64,000 nt of DNA, from contig NZ_VLKR01000005.1 in the NCBI RefSeq assembly GCF_007830445.1, forward strand, positions 124,001 to 188,000, read 5' to 3'. The position numbers and the translations under genes were made by a program. Shown here in pieces: positions 27,481 through 37,594 of the stretch. Position 1 is the stretch's first letter. The number at the start of each line of letters is the position of its first letter. The notes below the pieces were generated by a model, which did no database searches, was not told the DNA's origin, and saw nothing but the letters and a program-made list of their open reading frames with translations. The DNA is from Sphingobacterium siyangense. GTDB taxonomy: Bacteria > Bacteroidota > Bacteroidia > Sphingobacteriales > Sphingobacteriaceae.

Positions 27481-28938
27481 ATGAAAAGAACAATTTTATG
27501 GAGTTTAGTTGCTGCGGGAAGCATTTTACTCAATTCTTGTAATAAATGGCTGGATTTACAGCCGCAGGATGGAATAACCCGTGCAGAATTTTGGAAAACA
27601 AAGGAGGATGTCCATGCCGCCTTAATCGGTATCTATTCTTCCCTTAATTCAGGACCTGTTGAACAGCAATTGTTCACGTGGGGCGAACTTAGGGCCGATC
27701 TAGTTGGGTTGACAAGTTATGCGACAGACGACAATCGCCTGGTAAAAAATTACAATATTTTAAGTACAAATGTAATTGCGGACTGGAGTGCTATTTATAC
27801 CGCGATAAATAATTGTAATCTGCTGATTGATTATGCAGGTCAGGCAAAGCAAGCAGATCCTACCTTTACAGAGGCGGAATACAATACAGATTTGGGAGAA
27901 GCTTTAGCTGTCCGCAGCTTTTTGTATTTCTATTTAGTTCGCACTTTTCGGGATATCCCTTTAAAATTAAAAGGCACCTCCAAAGACACCGATATTGTTT
28001 CTGTAGGGCAGTCCACTGGCGATGAAGTGCTCAAGCAAATCGAGAAAGATCTCTTGCAGGCTTTGGATTGGATACCCGAATACCATGTCAATACTTCGGG
28101 TTACAATGCGACAAATACCGGTCGGGTGACAAGACCCGCGGTACGAGCGATGTTGGCCGATGTATATCTGTGGCTCGAACAATACGATAAAGTGGAAGAG
28201 CAGACCACAAAAATTTTAGAAACTGGACGATATAGTTTAATTGGCGCAGCACTACCCGAAATTTTTGATGGTGGCACGATGGAAACGATTTGGGAGTTGA
28301 GCCATAAAAACTCCAGTGAAAATCCGATGTATAATATTGGCGTGACTGCACGTAGACCATTCACAGCCAATGTGGATATCTTGAATAATGAGATTTTTCC
28401 CTCCAACGAAGGGACAGATATAGATTTATTCGATAGTCGTGGAGAAGGAATCCTGTATGGTATGTCGGGAGATCTGAGAAAATACGGTACGGAATCCCCC
28501 GACTACTACAATTTTCAGCTCTACCGCGTATCTGACGTCATGTTGATGCGTGCTGAAGCTCTGGCAGAGCTCGGGCGAGGGACGGAAGCATTGGCACTTC
28601 TGGAGGATTTGCGAACCAAGCGTAAAGCCATAAGAGCTACGGATCCGAATATTGAAGCGACAGATTTAGAAGGAATCATCCTATTCGTCTTCGCTGAGCG
28701 TGCACGTGAACTTACTTTTGAAGGTAAACGTTGGTTTGACCTTTTGCGCTTGGCAAAGAAAGATAATTATGCGAACATCAATGTGCTAGTAGATCTTGTA
28801 ACGAAAGTTGTAGACGCTAATGTACGCCAATCGGCAATTAATAAAGTGCGCGATGTGGACAGCCATTATCTTCCCATTTTGGAAACGGAACTCTTCAAAG
28901 ACAAACAGTTGAAGCAAAACCCATTTTACCTAAAATAG
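27481..28938 (+). CDS. SusD/RagB-like surface lipoprotein 1
   Basis: A 485-residue lipoprotein (Cys20, lipobox LNSCNK) of the SusD/RagB family. The N-terminal LDLQPQDGITRAEFWKTKED and the C-terminal SusD region (VMLMRAEALAELGRG, FAERARELTFEGKRWFDLLR) are diagnostic. It forms the extracellular lid over SusC 1, starting 9 bp after it, and binds glycans for uptake. Tetratricopeptide-like helices lie between about residues 60 and 240. Length is typical. Six base pairs separate it from the following FAS1 gene. Confidence 0.95.
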   Translation: MKRTILWSLVAAGSILLNSCNKWLDLQPQDGITRAEFWKTKEDVHAALIGIYSSLNSGPVEQQLFTWGELRADLVGLTSYATDDNRLVKNYNILSTNVIADWSAIYTAINNCNLLIDYAGQAKQADPTFTEAEYNTDLGEALAVRSFLYFYLVRTFRDIPLKLKGTSKDTDIVSVGQSTGDEVLKQIEKDLLQALDWIPEYHVNTSGYNATNTGRVTRPAVRAMLADVYLWLEQYDKVEEQTTKILETGRYSLIGAALPEIFDGGTMETIWELSHKNSSENPMYNIGVTARRPFTANVDILNNEIFPSNEGTDIDLFDSRGEGILYGMSGDLRKYGTESPDYYNFQLYRVSDVMLMRAEALAELGRGTEALALLEDLRTKRKAIRATDPNIEATDLEGIILFVFAERARELTFEGKRWFDLLRLAKKDNYANINVLVDLVTKVVDANVRQSAINKVRDVDSHYLPILETELFKDKQLKQNPFYLK

Positions 28939-28944
28939 ATCGTT

Positions 28945-30750
28945 ATGAAAAGAAATTTTAGAAAACAATATTGGCTGATAGGGACATGGTTTGTCCTATC
29001 TGTTGCGCTTATATTTTCCTGTCAAAAAGAGAAATATCGAATTTCAACTTCAGATGAAGTGAATATTACAGGTTATTTGGAAGCGCATGAAACTGATTAT
29101 TCCTTATTGACCGAAATCTTATACCGCTCGAAAACGGCGGGCTATCTAGGTGCGTATGGTACCTATACATTGTTTGCTCCCAATAATGAGAGCATTAATG
29201 CCTGGATCAAAGATAATGGAAAAACAGGATTGAATGATTTTACAGATGCGCAGCTATTGGATTTTGTCAAATATCACGTGGTCAGGGATACGGTAGGCAG
29301 TACACGTTTTACAGATGGGAAAATCAAAACAGCGAGCTTATTAGGTGAATATTTATACACAGATGTGCAAAATGGGATTTACCGAATTAATAAATCGGCA
29401 AAAATTATTAGATCCAATATTAGCTGTGGTAACGGCATTATTCACTCCATAAATAAAGTATTAGTTCCACCAGCACAGAGTCTTGCTGAATTGATAGGCA
29501 ATAATCCTCGTTATTCCATTTTTGCCGAGGCTTTAAAAGAGACTGGGTTTTATGATACTTTATATTATCAACGCGGTGTAGCTGTGGCGGATGCTAAACG
29601 TTTTCAGACCGCTATTGTTGAGTCAGACTCCGTTTTGCAGCTACAGGGAATCAAAAGTTATGCGGATATGAAAGCAGCCTATTCACAGACTGGTGATGTA
29701 AAAAGCCATAAGGATAGTTTGTGGTTATATGTGGCCTACCATTTAAGCAACGATATCAAATTCTTGGAAGACATCGTTGCCGCAAATACGATCTATACTT
29801 TGGCTCCAAAAGAGATTATTTCAACCAAATTATTAGGTGCGCAGATCTTATTGAATGATGACGTGTTTAATGGGGTTCATGAAGCGGGTGCTGAAATCAA
29901 CAGATCACAAAGCGATGTATTGGCGTCCAATGGTGTGCTGCATGAAGCGAAACAGCCATTTAAGATTAAGGTCCGCCAGCAGGTGCCCGTGTATTTTGAT
30001 ATAGCGACCTCTCCCGAATTAGTCAATGCACTGGGAAGCGCCTATTTTAATAGTTCCAAGGCATTGGTGGCAAATGGTGCGACCATTGCCAATTCTTTTG
30101 CCTTTAATAGTTTGACGGTTTCGACCATTGGTACGAACGGATATTACTATTATAAAGCCTTAGAAACGAAGCGCCCTTATGCAAATGGAGACCTCTTAAG
30201 TCTGTCGCTTTGCGCGAACAATAGTGCGCGAGCAAAATGGATTGAATTTAAGACTCCATATCTCGTAAAAGGACGGTATAAAGTCTGGATCTGTTATGCC
30301 CAGCATGGCGATGCCCCAGAGATTCAGGCGACGTTTAATCCTGGAAAAGGGGATGAACAAATCCTGCCCAATACGATCATATTGAATCAAAGTCTGACCG
30401 CTTCGGGCGTTAGCGACCTCGCGAATGCAAATGCGGATAATCTGATGCTGGCACAGGGTTACAAACGTTACATGGCAACAGTAGGCGATTACAATGCAAA
30501 TAATATTACCGGTGGACTCAAGGCAAAATCGGGTAGTGAAGCTCCATTGAATGTTGGCCGTTTGGCCGGTATTATCAATGTCGAGACGACTGATCGACAT
30601 GTCATCCGTTTTGAAGCGATCAAAGATAAGAAGTGTGGTAGCAATACCGTCTATCTGGATATGATCCAATTTATCCCCGCAGATGATCTTGAGCAGAACT
30701 ACCCTAGATTTCATCAGATTTCAGGTGAACTTTTTTATAGACCAAAATAA
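28945..30750 (+). CDS. Fasciclin (FAS1) domain lipoprotein with C-terminal beta-sandwich, 601 aa
   Basis: A lipoprotein (Cys26, LIFSCQKEK). FAS1 domain 1 covers about 40-180 (TLFAPNNES at 75-83, IIHSINKVLVP). Domain 2 covers about 185-345, ending NGVLHEAKQPF. A different C-terminal domain of about 250 residues follows. It has jelly-roll character: KGRYKVWICYAQ, IINVETTDRHVIRFEAI and a final YLDMIQFIP strand. This arrangement looks like a carbohydrate-binding beta-sandwich on a FAS1 stalk, but no family could be named with certainty. It starts 6 bp after SusD 1 and ends 14 bp before the next FAS1 gene, so it occupies the position that SusE/SusF-type surface binders take in other loci. Confidence 0.85.
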   Translation: MKRNFRKQYWLIGTWFVLSVALIFSCQKEKYRISTSDEVNITGYLEAHETDYSLLTEILYRSKTAGYLGAYGTYTLFAPNNESINAWIKDNGKTGLNDFTDAQLLDFVKYHVVRDTVGSTRFTDGKIKTASLLGEYLYTDVQNGIYRINKSAKIIRSNISCGNGIIHSINKVLVPPAQSLAELIGNNPRYSIFAEALKETGFYDTLYYQRGVAVADAKRFQTAIVESDSVLQLQGIKSYADMKAAYSQTGDVKSHKDSLWLYVAYHLSNDIKFLEDIVAANTIYTLAPKEIISTKLLGAQILLNDDVFNGVHEAGAEINRSQSDVLASNGVLHEAKQPFKIKVRQQVPVYFDIATSPELVNALGSAYFNSSKALVANGATIANSFAFNSLTVSTIGTNGYYYYKALETKRPYANGDLLSLSLCANNSARAKWIEFKTPYLVKGRYKVWICYAQHGDAPEIQATFNPGKGDEQILPNTIILNQSLTASGVSDLANANADNLMLAQGYKRYMATVGDYNANNITGGLKAKSGSEAPLNVGRLAGIINVETTDRHVIRFEAIKDKKCGSNTVYLDMIQFIPADDLEQNYPRFHQISGELFYRPK

Positions 30751-30764
30751 CAGGATACACAATT

Positions 30765-32231
30765 ATGAAAGCTATAATTTATAAAATTTACCTAGTCGTA
30801 TTGGGCATGTGTTTATTGTCTGCTTGTTCCAAAAATTGGGAGGATCATTTTGGAGGAGGTGATGCCGATGCTCAAAAAAACTTGTACACCATTATTTCCG
30901 AGCATGCTGAGTTTTCAACTTTTATGGACCTGCTCAATAAATCGGGCTATGGTGAATCGTTGAAAGCATCGAAAAATTATACCTTGATTGTACCAACTAA
31001 TGATGCCATTGCTGCTGTACAGGATCAATATAATTTTTCCGATACTGCGGTGATCAAGAGTTTTGTAGGCTACCATATTATCAATTCGGTCTATAATGTG
31101 AATTCAGGAGCTGATACCGTAAAGGCATTAAACTTTCGTAATAAATATGTGGAGTTTACGCATGGCGCATTTGACGGTGTTGAACCTCTTCAGGGGAATC
31201 TGGTGGCGAGCAATGGACTGTACCATGTGGTAGGTCGTCCCCTAAAGCCTCTTCAGAATATATTTAATCTAGTACGCACCTTTTTTGCCGACACCAAGCA
31301 AATTGAGGCTGTAAATTCCTTTGACACAGTGTCCACAGAGGGTGATATTATATATTACAGGTATAGTCCGGTATGGTATACGGAAGTACGTCGCAATATG
31401 ACGACTGAAAATAAGAAACACACCTATTTCGTCGTAGACGACGAAAATTTTGAGACCGAGTATGCTAAGTTAAGACCTTTCTATGCGACAGCCTATGAGG
31501 AAGGGAATACGCTCCGTCCCGACAGTACGACTACGTTTTTTGCTAAAAAGGCTTTGTTGCGCGATTTTATTGTAGAGGGGGAATTGGCAACGGATCAACT
31601 TACAAATAATCTGATTTCAATAGCGGGAACCAAATTTAGTCTTGACCCCACAAATATTATCTCGCGGACAAAGGCCAGTAATGGAGTTGTTTATCGTGTG
31701 AAGCGACTTGAGTTTGCACTAGCGGATCAGATCAAGGAAATCAAGGTATTGGGGGCAAGGCCCATCGGTTACAAGCAAACGGATAAGCGATCAAATACCT
31801 TTTTCAGGGAAAAGCGAGATAATGAAGGAAATTTATACAATGACATTGAAGTATATGATCATAAAGTTACTTCCTTTTATGTAAAGTATCGCGCTACAGG
31901 TATGAACGTCGCTAAATATAAAGTATACGGACGAGCAATTATGGGATTGGCTGGTGATCCGCAAACAGCAGCGTTTATCCAATATGTCTACTTTTTTGAT
32001 CCGAAACTTATCTCGGTGAATGAGGTGGATTTATACAAACGTTCAGTCGTCAATAACTTGGGCGCAAACGATACGCGAATGACATTTGATGTACAGCCGC
32101 TCAATCACGGAGAAGTTTATTTAGGTGAGGTGACGCAAGACCAATATGGGAATCTGCCTTTGCTTGTTATGAGCAATGGTACTGGTCCTATTATTTTAGA
32201 ATATCTCCGATTCGTCCCGATTATTCAATAA
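30765..32231 (+). CDS. Fasciclin (FAS1) domain lipoprotein, 488 aa
   Basis: A lipoprotein (Cys21, LLSACSK) with two FAS1-like repeats: NYTLIVPTNDAI (71-82) with GLYHVVGRPL closing repeat 1, and a second repeat ending in NGVVYRVKRLE. The last 160 residues are beta-rich (FYVKYRATGMNVAKYKVYG ... LEYLRFVPI) and resemble the end of the preceding FAS1 protein, where YLDMIQFIP takes the same place. It probably shares the modular plan FAS1-FAS1-beta-sandwich. Its partner is likely SusC/SusD pair 2, which starts 14 bp downstream. The function as a glycan or protein binder on the cell surface is inferred. Confidence 0.84.
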   Translation: MKAIIYKIYLVVLGMCLLSACSKNWEDHFGGGDADAQKNLYTIISEHAEFSTFMDLLNKSGYGESLKASKNYTLIVPTNDAIAAVQDQYNFSDTAVIKSFVGYHIINSVYNVNSGADTVKALNFRNKYVEFTHGAFDGVEPLQGNLVASNGLYHVVGRPLKPLQNIFNLVRTFFADTKQIEAVNSFDTVSTEGDIIYYRYSPVWYTEVRRNMTTENKKHTYFVVDDENFETEYAKLRPFYATAYEEGNTLRPDSTTTFFAKKALLRDFIVEGELATDQLTNNLISIAGTKFSLDPTNIISRTKASNGVVYRVKRLEFALADQIKEIKVLGARPIGYKQTDKRSNTFFREKRDNEGNLYNDIEVYDHKVTSFYVKYRATGMNVAKYKVYGRAIMGLAGDPQTAAFIQYVYFFDPKLISVNEVDLYKRSVVNNLGANDTRMTFDVQPLNHGEVYLGEVTQDQYGNLPLLVMSNGTGPIILEYLRFVPIIQ

Positions 32232-32245
32232 CTAAGCAAAACGAA

Positions 32246-35200
32246 ATGAGTTCGATCAACATAAATTATAAATTGGGTATTATCTTGTTTATTTCCACTT
32301 TGGGAGCGCACAGCAGTTGGGCGCAACAAGATACTGCCGCCCGCAATATACAACAACAAGGACAAGTTACTTCTGCTTATTCGGTTAAAGGTACTGTCTA
32401 TGACAGCCAAACCAATAAACCCATCGCAGGTGCTCGTATAACTTACGGCAGTAACGTTGCAAAATTGACGGATAGTAAAGGAAATTTCCGCTTGGAGCTA
32501 CCGGTTTCCAATGCAATTGTTGAAGTTTCTTTGGATGGATATATAGCTAAGCAGGTACCGGTACTGCTGGATAAATCAATGAAAGTGGTCCTGTACCCTG
32601 ACGGGTATCGTTCTTTCTATAAAAAAACAGAGACAGTATTTGGTGATAATGGAGTTTTAAACAATACTGGCGCAGTCGATAAATTGGAACTCAATGCCTG
32701 GGAACAGAATTCTGAGACGGTCGTTAGCTATCTACAGGGCAAGCTAGCCGGAGTACAAGTAACCCGCCATTCAGGAACACCTTCTATTGGCGGAAATCTC
32801 AATATTCGCGGCTTGCAATCGCTGTATTCCAATAATCAGCCCTTATATATTGTAGACGGTATTGTGTATAATACGGAGCATTTGAGTCCTTCTATAACGA
32901 CAGGACATCTCAATAATGCATTGCAGCATATTGATGTGCGCGACATTCAAGATATTACGGTATTGAAAGATGCTGTATCCGCTAATATTTATGGAGCCAA
33001 ATCCTCCAATGGAGTCGTGGTCATTAATACAAACCATTCAAAAGAGTTGGCTACACAGATCGATTTGCAGGCAACAACAGGATATAATTTCCGTCCGAAA
33101 CGTATTCCCGTCATGAAGTCTTATGCCTACCGAAGTTATTTGAATGACTTGTTAGCAACGAGTACGTACAGTGGTGAGGAAATTGCGAATATGCCTTTCA
33201 ATAATGATAACCCAAAATTCGAAGAATATGCGAAATATCATAATGAAACGGATTGGCAGAAAGATGTGCTTAATAATACGGTCGACCAGAATTATTTTCT
33301 TCGGGTTACAGGGGGAGATAATATAGCACGGTATGCCTTGTCGGTAGGTTATAACAATGAACAGGGTGTTTTGGATAACACGAAGCAAAATCGCTATACG
33401 GCACGGTTTAACGGCGACATGAACCTGACCAAAAAATTAACTGCTCAGACCAATATCTCCATGGGTTATGGACAGCAAAGCTTGAAGGATCAGGGCTTAT
33501 CACCAAAGACCAACCCTTTGTTTCTTTCGCTGATTAAGTCTCCATTTTTAAATACGCATGATATTGCTCCAGACGGCAGCATTTCACCGAATTATGCTGA
33601 AGCTGATTATTTCGGCTATTCCAATCCGATGCAAATCACACAAAATGGGATTAATAATAAAAAGGCCTATCGGTTTTTAGGTTCTTTGGTGTTCAACTAT
33701 GCGTTCAATACAAATTTTAAGTTAAGTAACCTGTCTACCGTGACCTATGATAAAGCACAAGAGGACTTCTTTATTCCTAAAAAAGGAGTCGCAAAGGACA
33801 CGGTAAATAATATGGAAGTTTATAGTCGTCTCGGTACGCAGGTGGCACGTTATTATTCGATTTCAAATGATTTGCGTCTGCAATATAATCAGGATCTAGG
33901 AACTCAGGGCCGATTGGAAGCTATTGGTGGAGTCCGGTACCACAAGCATGATTCGGAACAAGACTATGCACTAGGCTATAATTCGGCGACCGATCAGTTG
34001 GTCAGTATTGGTAACTCAACACCGGCATCTCGGGTTTATGGAGGGCATATCGGTAAATGGGCAAATATGACGGCCTATGCTATGGGTAATTTTAGCTGGA
34101 AGAATACTTATATCTTAAATGCATCCATATCGATGGATGGATCTTCCCGCTTTGGAGAAAATGCAAAAGGAGGCTTAAAGCTTGCAGATAAGGTATATGC
34201 AGTATTCCCGGCAGTTGGAGCTGCATGGTTATTGTCCAATGAGGATTTTTTAAAAGGAAATAGTACGATCTCATTATGGAAACTTCGGGCGAGTTATGGA
34301 ATTACAGGCAATGATGATATTGGAAATTATGATGCGCGGCAGAATTACATCTCCCAGAACTTCTTAGGTGTCCAGGGACTTGTGCGCGATGGTGTTGCCA
34401 ATCCTTATCTGAAATGGGAGAAAGTAGAAAAAATAAACGTTGGGACGGATCTTTCGTTGTTGAACGAACGCATCAATTTAGGCGTTGATATCTATCAAAA
34501 TAGGACAAGTGATATGCTGGCTTATAATTCGGGGAATACTGTTTCGGGAATTAGTTACTACCTCTATAATAATGGTTCAATGCGTACACGAGGTATTGAC
34601 TTCTCCTTGTTTGGACGTATTCTGACCGGTCCGGTCAAATGGGATGCCTCATTGACACTAAGTCACTATAAAAGTACGATCACAGATCTCCCCGAAACAT
34701 CCTATACACAATATGCCGGTGGAACTTTTGTGAGCGAGAAAGGTGGCGCACCCAATGCCTTTTATGGGTACCAGTTCAACGGTGTCTATCATACCAGTGC
34801 CGAAGCTGCCGCTTCTGGACTAGCAATTTTAGATGCAACAGGTCATAAAATACCATTTCAGGCAGGAGATGGGAAGTTTACTGATCGTAACGGCGACAAG
34901 ATCATTGATGATCGTGATCGAATGATCATAGGGGATCCCAATCCAGATTTGGTGGGCGGATTGAATAACAGCCTGACCTATAAAAATTGGAAATTCGGTG
35001 CATTGGTGACATTCAGCTTAGGCAATGATATTTATAACTATACACGGGCACAACTAGAGTCGGGAAGTACATTTTATAACCAGACAGAACTATTACAAAA
35101 TAGATGGCGGGCGGAAGGCCAGGAAACTGATGTGCCTCGCGTTGCGCTCAACGATCCAATGGGAAATAGTCGATTTTCAAATCGATGGATAGAAGATGGT

Positions 35201-35431
35201 TCATATGTTCGGCTTCGTCAGCTTTCCGTTGAGTACGGTATTCCAGTAAATAAACGTATCATCAAATATGTCCGTCTATATGGTACTGCCAATAACGTGT
35301 TGACTTTTAGTAAGTATTTAGGTTATGATCCTGAATTTGCACAGTCTGCTGATGTTTTTCATCAGGGGGTTGATGTGACGTTGGAACCCATTGTTCGCTC
35401 TGTGCAGCTGGGATTGAGGATCGGTTTATAA
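32246..35431 (+). CDS. SusC-like TonB-dependent outer-membrane transporter 2
   Basis: A 1061-residue SusC-family protein with signal peptide ending AHSSWAQ, then a regulatory-like domain (YSVKGTVYDSQTNKPIAGAR, about 45-120), a plug (VVSYLQGKLAGVQVTRHSG, NIRGLQSLYSNNQPLYIVDG, TVLKDAVSANIYGAKSSNGV) and a beta-barrel. It differs clearly from SusC 1 in the plug, so the two pairs probably take up different oligosaccharides. The acidic loop GDGKFTDRNGDKIIDDRDR is EF-hand-like, as in many SusC proteins. Its C-terminus ends LGLRIGL rather than in an aromatic residue. SusD 2 begins 14 bp downstream. Confidence 0.95.
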   Translation: MSSININYKLGIILFISTLGAHSSWAQQDTAARNIQQQGQVTSAYSVKGTVYDSQTNKPIAGARITYGSNVAKLTDSKGNFRLELPVSNAIVEVSLDGYIAKQVPVLLDKSMKVVLYPDGYRSFYKKTETVFGDNGVLNNTGAVDKLELNAWEQNSETVVSYLQGKLAGVQVTRHSGTPSIGGNLNIRGLQSLYSNNQPLYIVDGIVYNTEHLSPSITTGHLNNALQHIDVRDIQDITVLKDAVSANIYGAKSSNGVVVINTNHSKELATQIDLQATTGYNFRPKRIPVMKSYAYRSYLNDLLATSTYSGEEIANMPFNNDNPKFEEYAKYHNETDWQKDVLNNTVDQNYFLRVTGGDNIARYALSVGYNNEQGVLDNTKQNRYTARFNGDMNLTKKLTAQTNISMGYGQQSLKDQGLSPKTNPLFLSLIKSPFLNTHDIAPDGSISPNYAEADYFGYSNPMQITQNGINNKKAYRFLGSLVFNYAFNTNFKLSNLSTVTYDKAQEDFFIPKKGVAKDTVNNMEVYSRLGTQVARYYSISNDLRLQYNQDLGTQGRLEAIGGVRYHKHDSEQDYALGYNSATDQLVSIGNSTPASRVYGGHIGKWANMTAYAMGNFSWKNTYILNASISMDGSSRFGENAKGGLKLADKVYAVFPAVGAAWLLSNEDFLKGNSTISLWKLRASYGITGNDDIGNYDARQNYISQNFLGVQGLVRDGVANPYLKWEKVEKINVGTDLSLLNERINLGVDIYQNRTSDMLAYNSGNTVSGISYYLYNNGSMRTRGIDFSLFGRILTGPVKWDASLTLSHYKSTITDLPETSYTQYAGGTFVSEKGGAPNAFYGYQFNGVYHTSAEAAASGLAILDATGHKIPFQAGDGKFTDRNGDKIIDDRDRMIIGDPNPDLVGGLNNSLTYKNWKFGALVTFSLGNDIYNYTRAQLESGSTFYNQTELLQNRWRAEGQETDVPRVALNDPMGNSRFSNRWIEDGSYVRLRQLSVEYGIPVNKRIIKYVRLYGTANNVLTFSKYLGYDPEFAQSADVFHQGVDVTLEPIVRSVQLGLRIGL

Positions 35432-35445
35432 AAATTTAATATACT

Positions 35446-37281
35446 ATGTTTATCACATACAGAAAATATTCGAAATACTCACTCTGGGCCTTATTGGCCT
35501 GTAGCCTCTCTTTTACATCTTGTAAGAAAGCATTGGATTTCTCGCCCGAGGATAAATTGGACAGTTCAAAAATGTACAATACGCTTGCCGATGCTGATGC
35601 GGTAGTGCTTGGGATTTATGGACAAGTAGCTGGGCTAGGTGAACGTTATATTGTCCTGAACGAATTAAGGGCCGATCTCATGGACGTTACACAAAATGCA
35701 AATCCCTATTTGCAGCAAGTTTCCAATCATGAAGTAGCAGAAGATAATCCTTATGCAGATCCATCTGCTTTTTATAAAATTATCTTCAATTGTAATGATG
35801 CCTTGAAGAACTTCAAGGTGATGGAGCGGCAGGGGAAGCTGAGCAATACCGAATTCAATCAGCGTTATTCTGACCTCGCTATGCTACGTGCATGGTTGTA
35901 TTTACAATTAGGGATTCACTTTGGAAATGTCCCCTATGTGAAAAATACCATTGAAAGTGTTGACGAGATTAAAAGTTTGGAGAACTATCCGAAAACAACT
36001 TTCGATAATTTGGTTGATTCTCTCATTAGTGACACAAAAGACCTGCCTTATCAGGATCCGTACGCCTACCCAACAGGTAGCACATTGGTTTTTACGACAG
36101 ATGGCGCGAGCACACAGAAGGTGTTTATCAGCAAGGCTCATGTCCTGGGCGAACTTTATCTTTGGAAAGGAAACTACTATGAAGCGGCAAAGAGTTATAA
36201 GCGATTGCTGTCTGCTGAAGACAATAACAGTAATATTGATTATCTGTTCAATTTCAACCGTATTGGCTGGAGCTACTTTAATGTGAGTTTTGCAAGAGCC
36301 CAGGAGGGGGCATCTTTGGTAAATTCTTTAACAGCAGGGTGGCGAAGTATGTTTGCGCTATCGAACACGGTACGGGAATGGAATTCCGAATGGAACTGGT
36401 CTATTCCATACCATAACTCTTTTGCTCCTGGAAATCCTTTTATAGATTTATTTTCTAAGTCAGGTAACTATGCACTTAAGCCCTCTCAAAAGGTGATTGA
36501 TTTATGGAATTCACAGACCAATAATGCGGGTATTCCCTGGGATCCCCGGAGTAAGCTATCTTATGAAGTTGCTGCAAATGGTGATCCTGTGATTACAAAA
36601 TTTACGGATAATTCAGGGGATTTATTGAGCTTGTTAAATAAAGGCGGTCGTTGGAATATCAATCGAGCCGCAGGGGCGCATCTTCGCTTTGCAGAGGCCG
36701 CCAATCGGGATGGTCAGGGCCGTTTGGCCTATGCATTGGCAAACTGGGGGCTAATCAGTACCTTTTATTATGGCGCGTTTACGAGTGCAGGAACAATTGC
36801 TCCGGGCAATTTTTTTGAATTGGAATCCGAAATAACTTATGAAGGATTTGGAACGAATCGGACCACTTTTGCTGAATCCTCGCCCTATTATTTTGATGCA
36901 CGCGACAATGCGAGTATCGTACGTGGGGTTTGGTATCGGAATTCGGGAATCCGTGGACGGGCTACCATGCCGCGTTGGCAATTCTCAGGCATTGAATATG
37001 GTCCGGGTACAGTAAGTGGTTACGGAAGCATGATGACCGCTTTTAATGTACCGCAAGCTGATCTGGAGGATAAGATCGTCGAAGAATCTGCTCTTGAGTT
37101 AGCCTTCGAAGGCGAACGTTGGTCAGATCTGATGCGTATAGCAAAACGCCGTCATGACCCCGCTTTCCTAGCCGATAAAGTCTATGAGAAATTGCTGAAA
37201 GCAAATAACCCGAAAGCTGGAGCAGTACGTAGCAAGTTAATGGATATGAACAATTGGTATTTACCTTTTAAATTGCGGTAA
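35446..37281 (+). CDS. SusD/RagB-like surface lipoprotein 2
   Basis: A 611-residue SusD-family lipoprotein (Cys26, SFTSCKKA), about 125 residues longer than SusD 1. The N-terminus LDFSPEDKLDSSKMYNTLAD and the C-terminal LELAFEGERWSDLMRIAKRR are family marks. Extra length lies in the middle (about 250-480), rich in Trp, Tyr and Asn, compatible with a large glycan-binding face. It is the last gene of the seven-gene uptake block, followed 35 bp later by an intrinsic terminator. Confidence 0.94.
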   Translation: MFITYRKYSKYSLWALLACSLSFTSCKKALDFSPEDKLDSSKMYNTLADADAVVLGIYGQVAGLGERYIVLNELRADLMDVTQNANPYLQQVSNHEVAEDNPYADPSAFYKIIFNCNDALKNFKVMERQGKLSNTEFNQRYSDLAMLRAWLYLQLGIHFGNVPYVKNTIESVDEIKSLENYPKTTFDNLVDSLISDTKDLPYQDPYAYPTGSTLVFTTDGASTQKVFISKAHVLGELYLWKGNYYEAAKSYKRLLSAEDNNSNIDYLFNFNRIGWSYFNVSFARAQEGASLVNSLTAGWRSMFALSNTVREWNSEWNWSIPYHNSFAPGNPFIDLFSKSGNYALKPSQKVIDLWNSQTNNAGIPWDPRSKLSYEVAANGDPVITKFTDNSGDLLSLLNKGGRWNINRAAGAHLRFAEAANRDGQGRLAYALANWGLISTFYYGAFTSAGTIAPGNFFELESEITYEGFGTNRTTFAESSPYYFDARDNASIVRGVWYRNSGIRGRATMPRWQFSGIEYGPGTVSGYGSMMTAFNVPQADLEDKIVEESALELAFEGERWSDLMRIAKRRHDPAFLADKVYEKLLKANNPKAGAVRSKLMDMNNWYLPFKLR

Positions 37282-37316
37282 ACCTGATATACGTTTGGAT
37301 TATTGATTTAATGGTT

Positions 37317-37347
37317 AAAGGTCTGCTTTGTGCAGGCCTTTTTCTTT
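37317..37347 (+). terminator. Intrinsic terminator of the FAS1/SusCD operon
   Basis: AAAGGTCTGC (37317-37326) pairs with GCAGGCCTTT (37332-37341), 10 bp with one T-G and a 5-base loop, followed by TTCTTT. Confidence 0.82.
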
Positions 37348-37489
37348 GATGTTGACCATGAGACAGCAGGATAGTGAATTCGAAACTCTTTAATATCATT
37401 GTGTGGAGATATTGCTCTTTAGCGGTAATCGATACTTACTAGGCTCTATCAACAGCTCATTCAAATCGTGTGTTTATCGTGAGACGAGT

Positions 37490-37504
37490 ATGTTATCGTA
37501 ACAT
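37490..37504 (+). promoter_or_regulatory. Palindrome ATGTTA-TCG-TAACAT, possible operator
   Basis: A perfect 6-bp inverted repeat with a 3-bp spacer lies 90 bp before the GH51 start. It shares the GTTA...TAAC core with the repeat before rhaT (13983-13997). A regulator site is possible but unproven. Confidence 0.3.
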
Positions 37505-37594
37505 GTCAATGACAGTGCAATCTTTTGATAATGCCATTTGTATGTTATAAGTGTAATTTTTACATTTATGTGTACTTCTGATTAATTATAACCA

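Larger units (their letters stand above)
37282..37594 (+). other. Intergenic region between the SusCD block and the third GH51
   Basis: These 313 bp contain the terminator at 37317-37347 and a small perfect palindrome at 37490-37504. The rest is AT-rich, with no open frame of note on either strand. No clean TTG/TAnnTTTG promoter was seen after the terminator, although the downstream gene must have one. Confidence 0.6.

Noticed and set aside
37290..37297. TACGTTTG promoter-like box after SusD 2
   Set aside because: It lies before the operon terminator and has TTG at the wrong distance, so it would not drive the GH51 gene.
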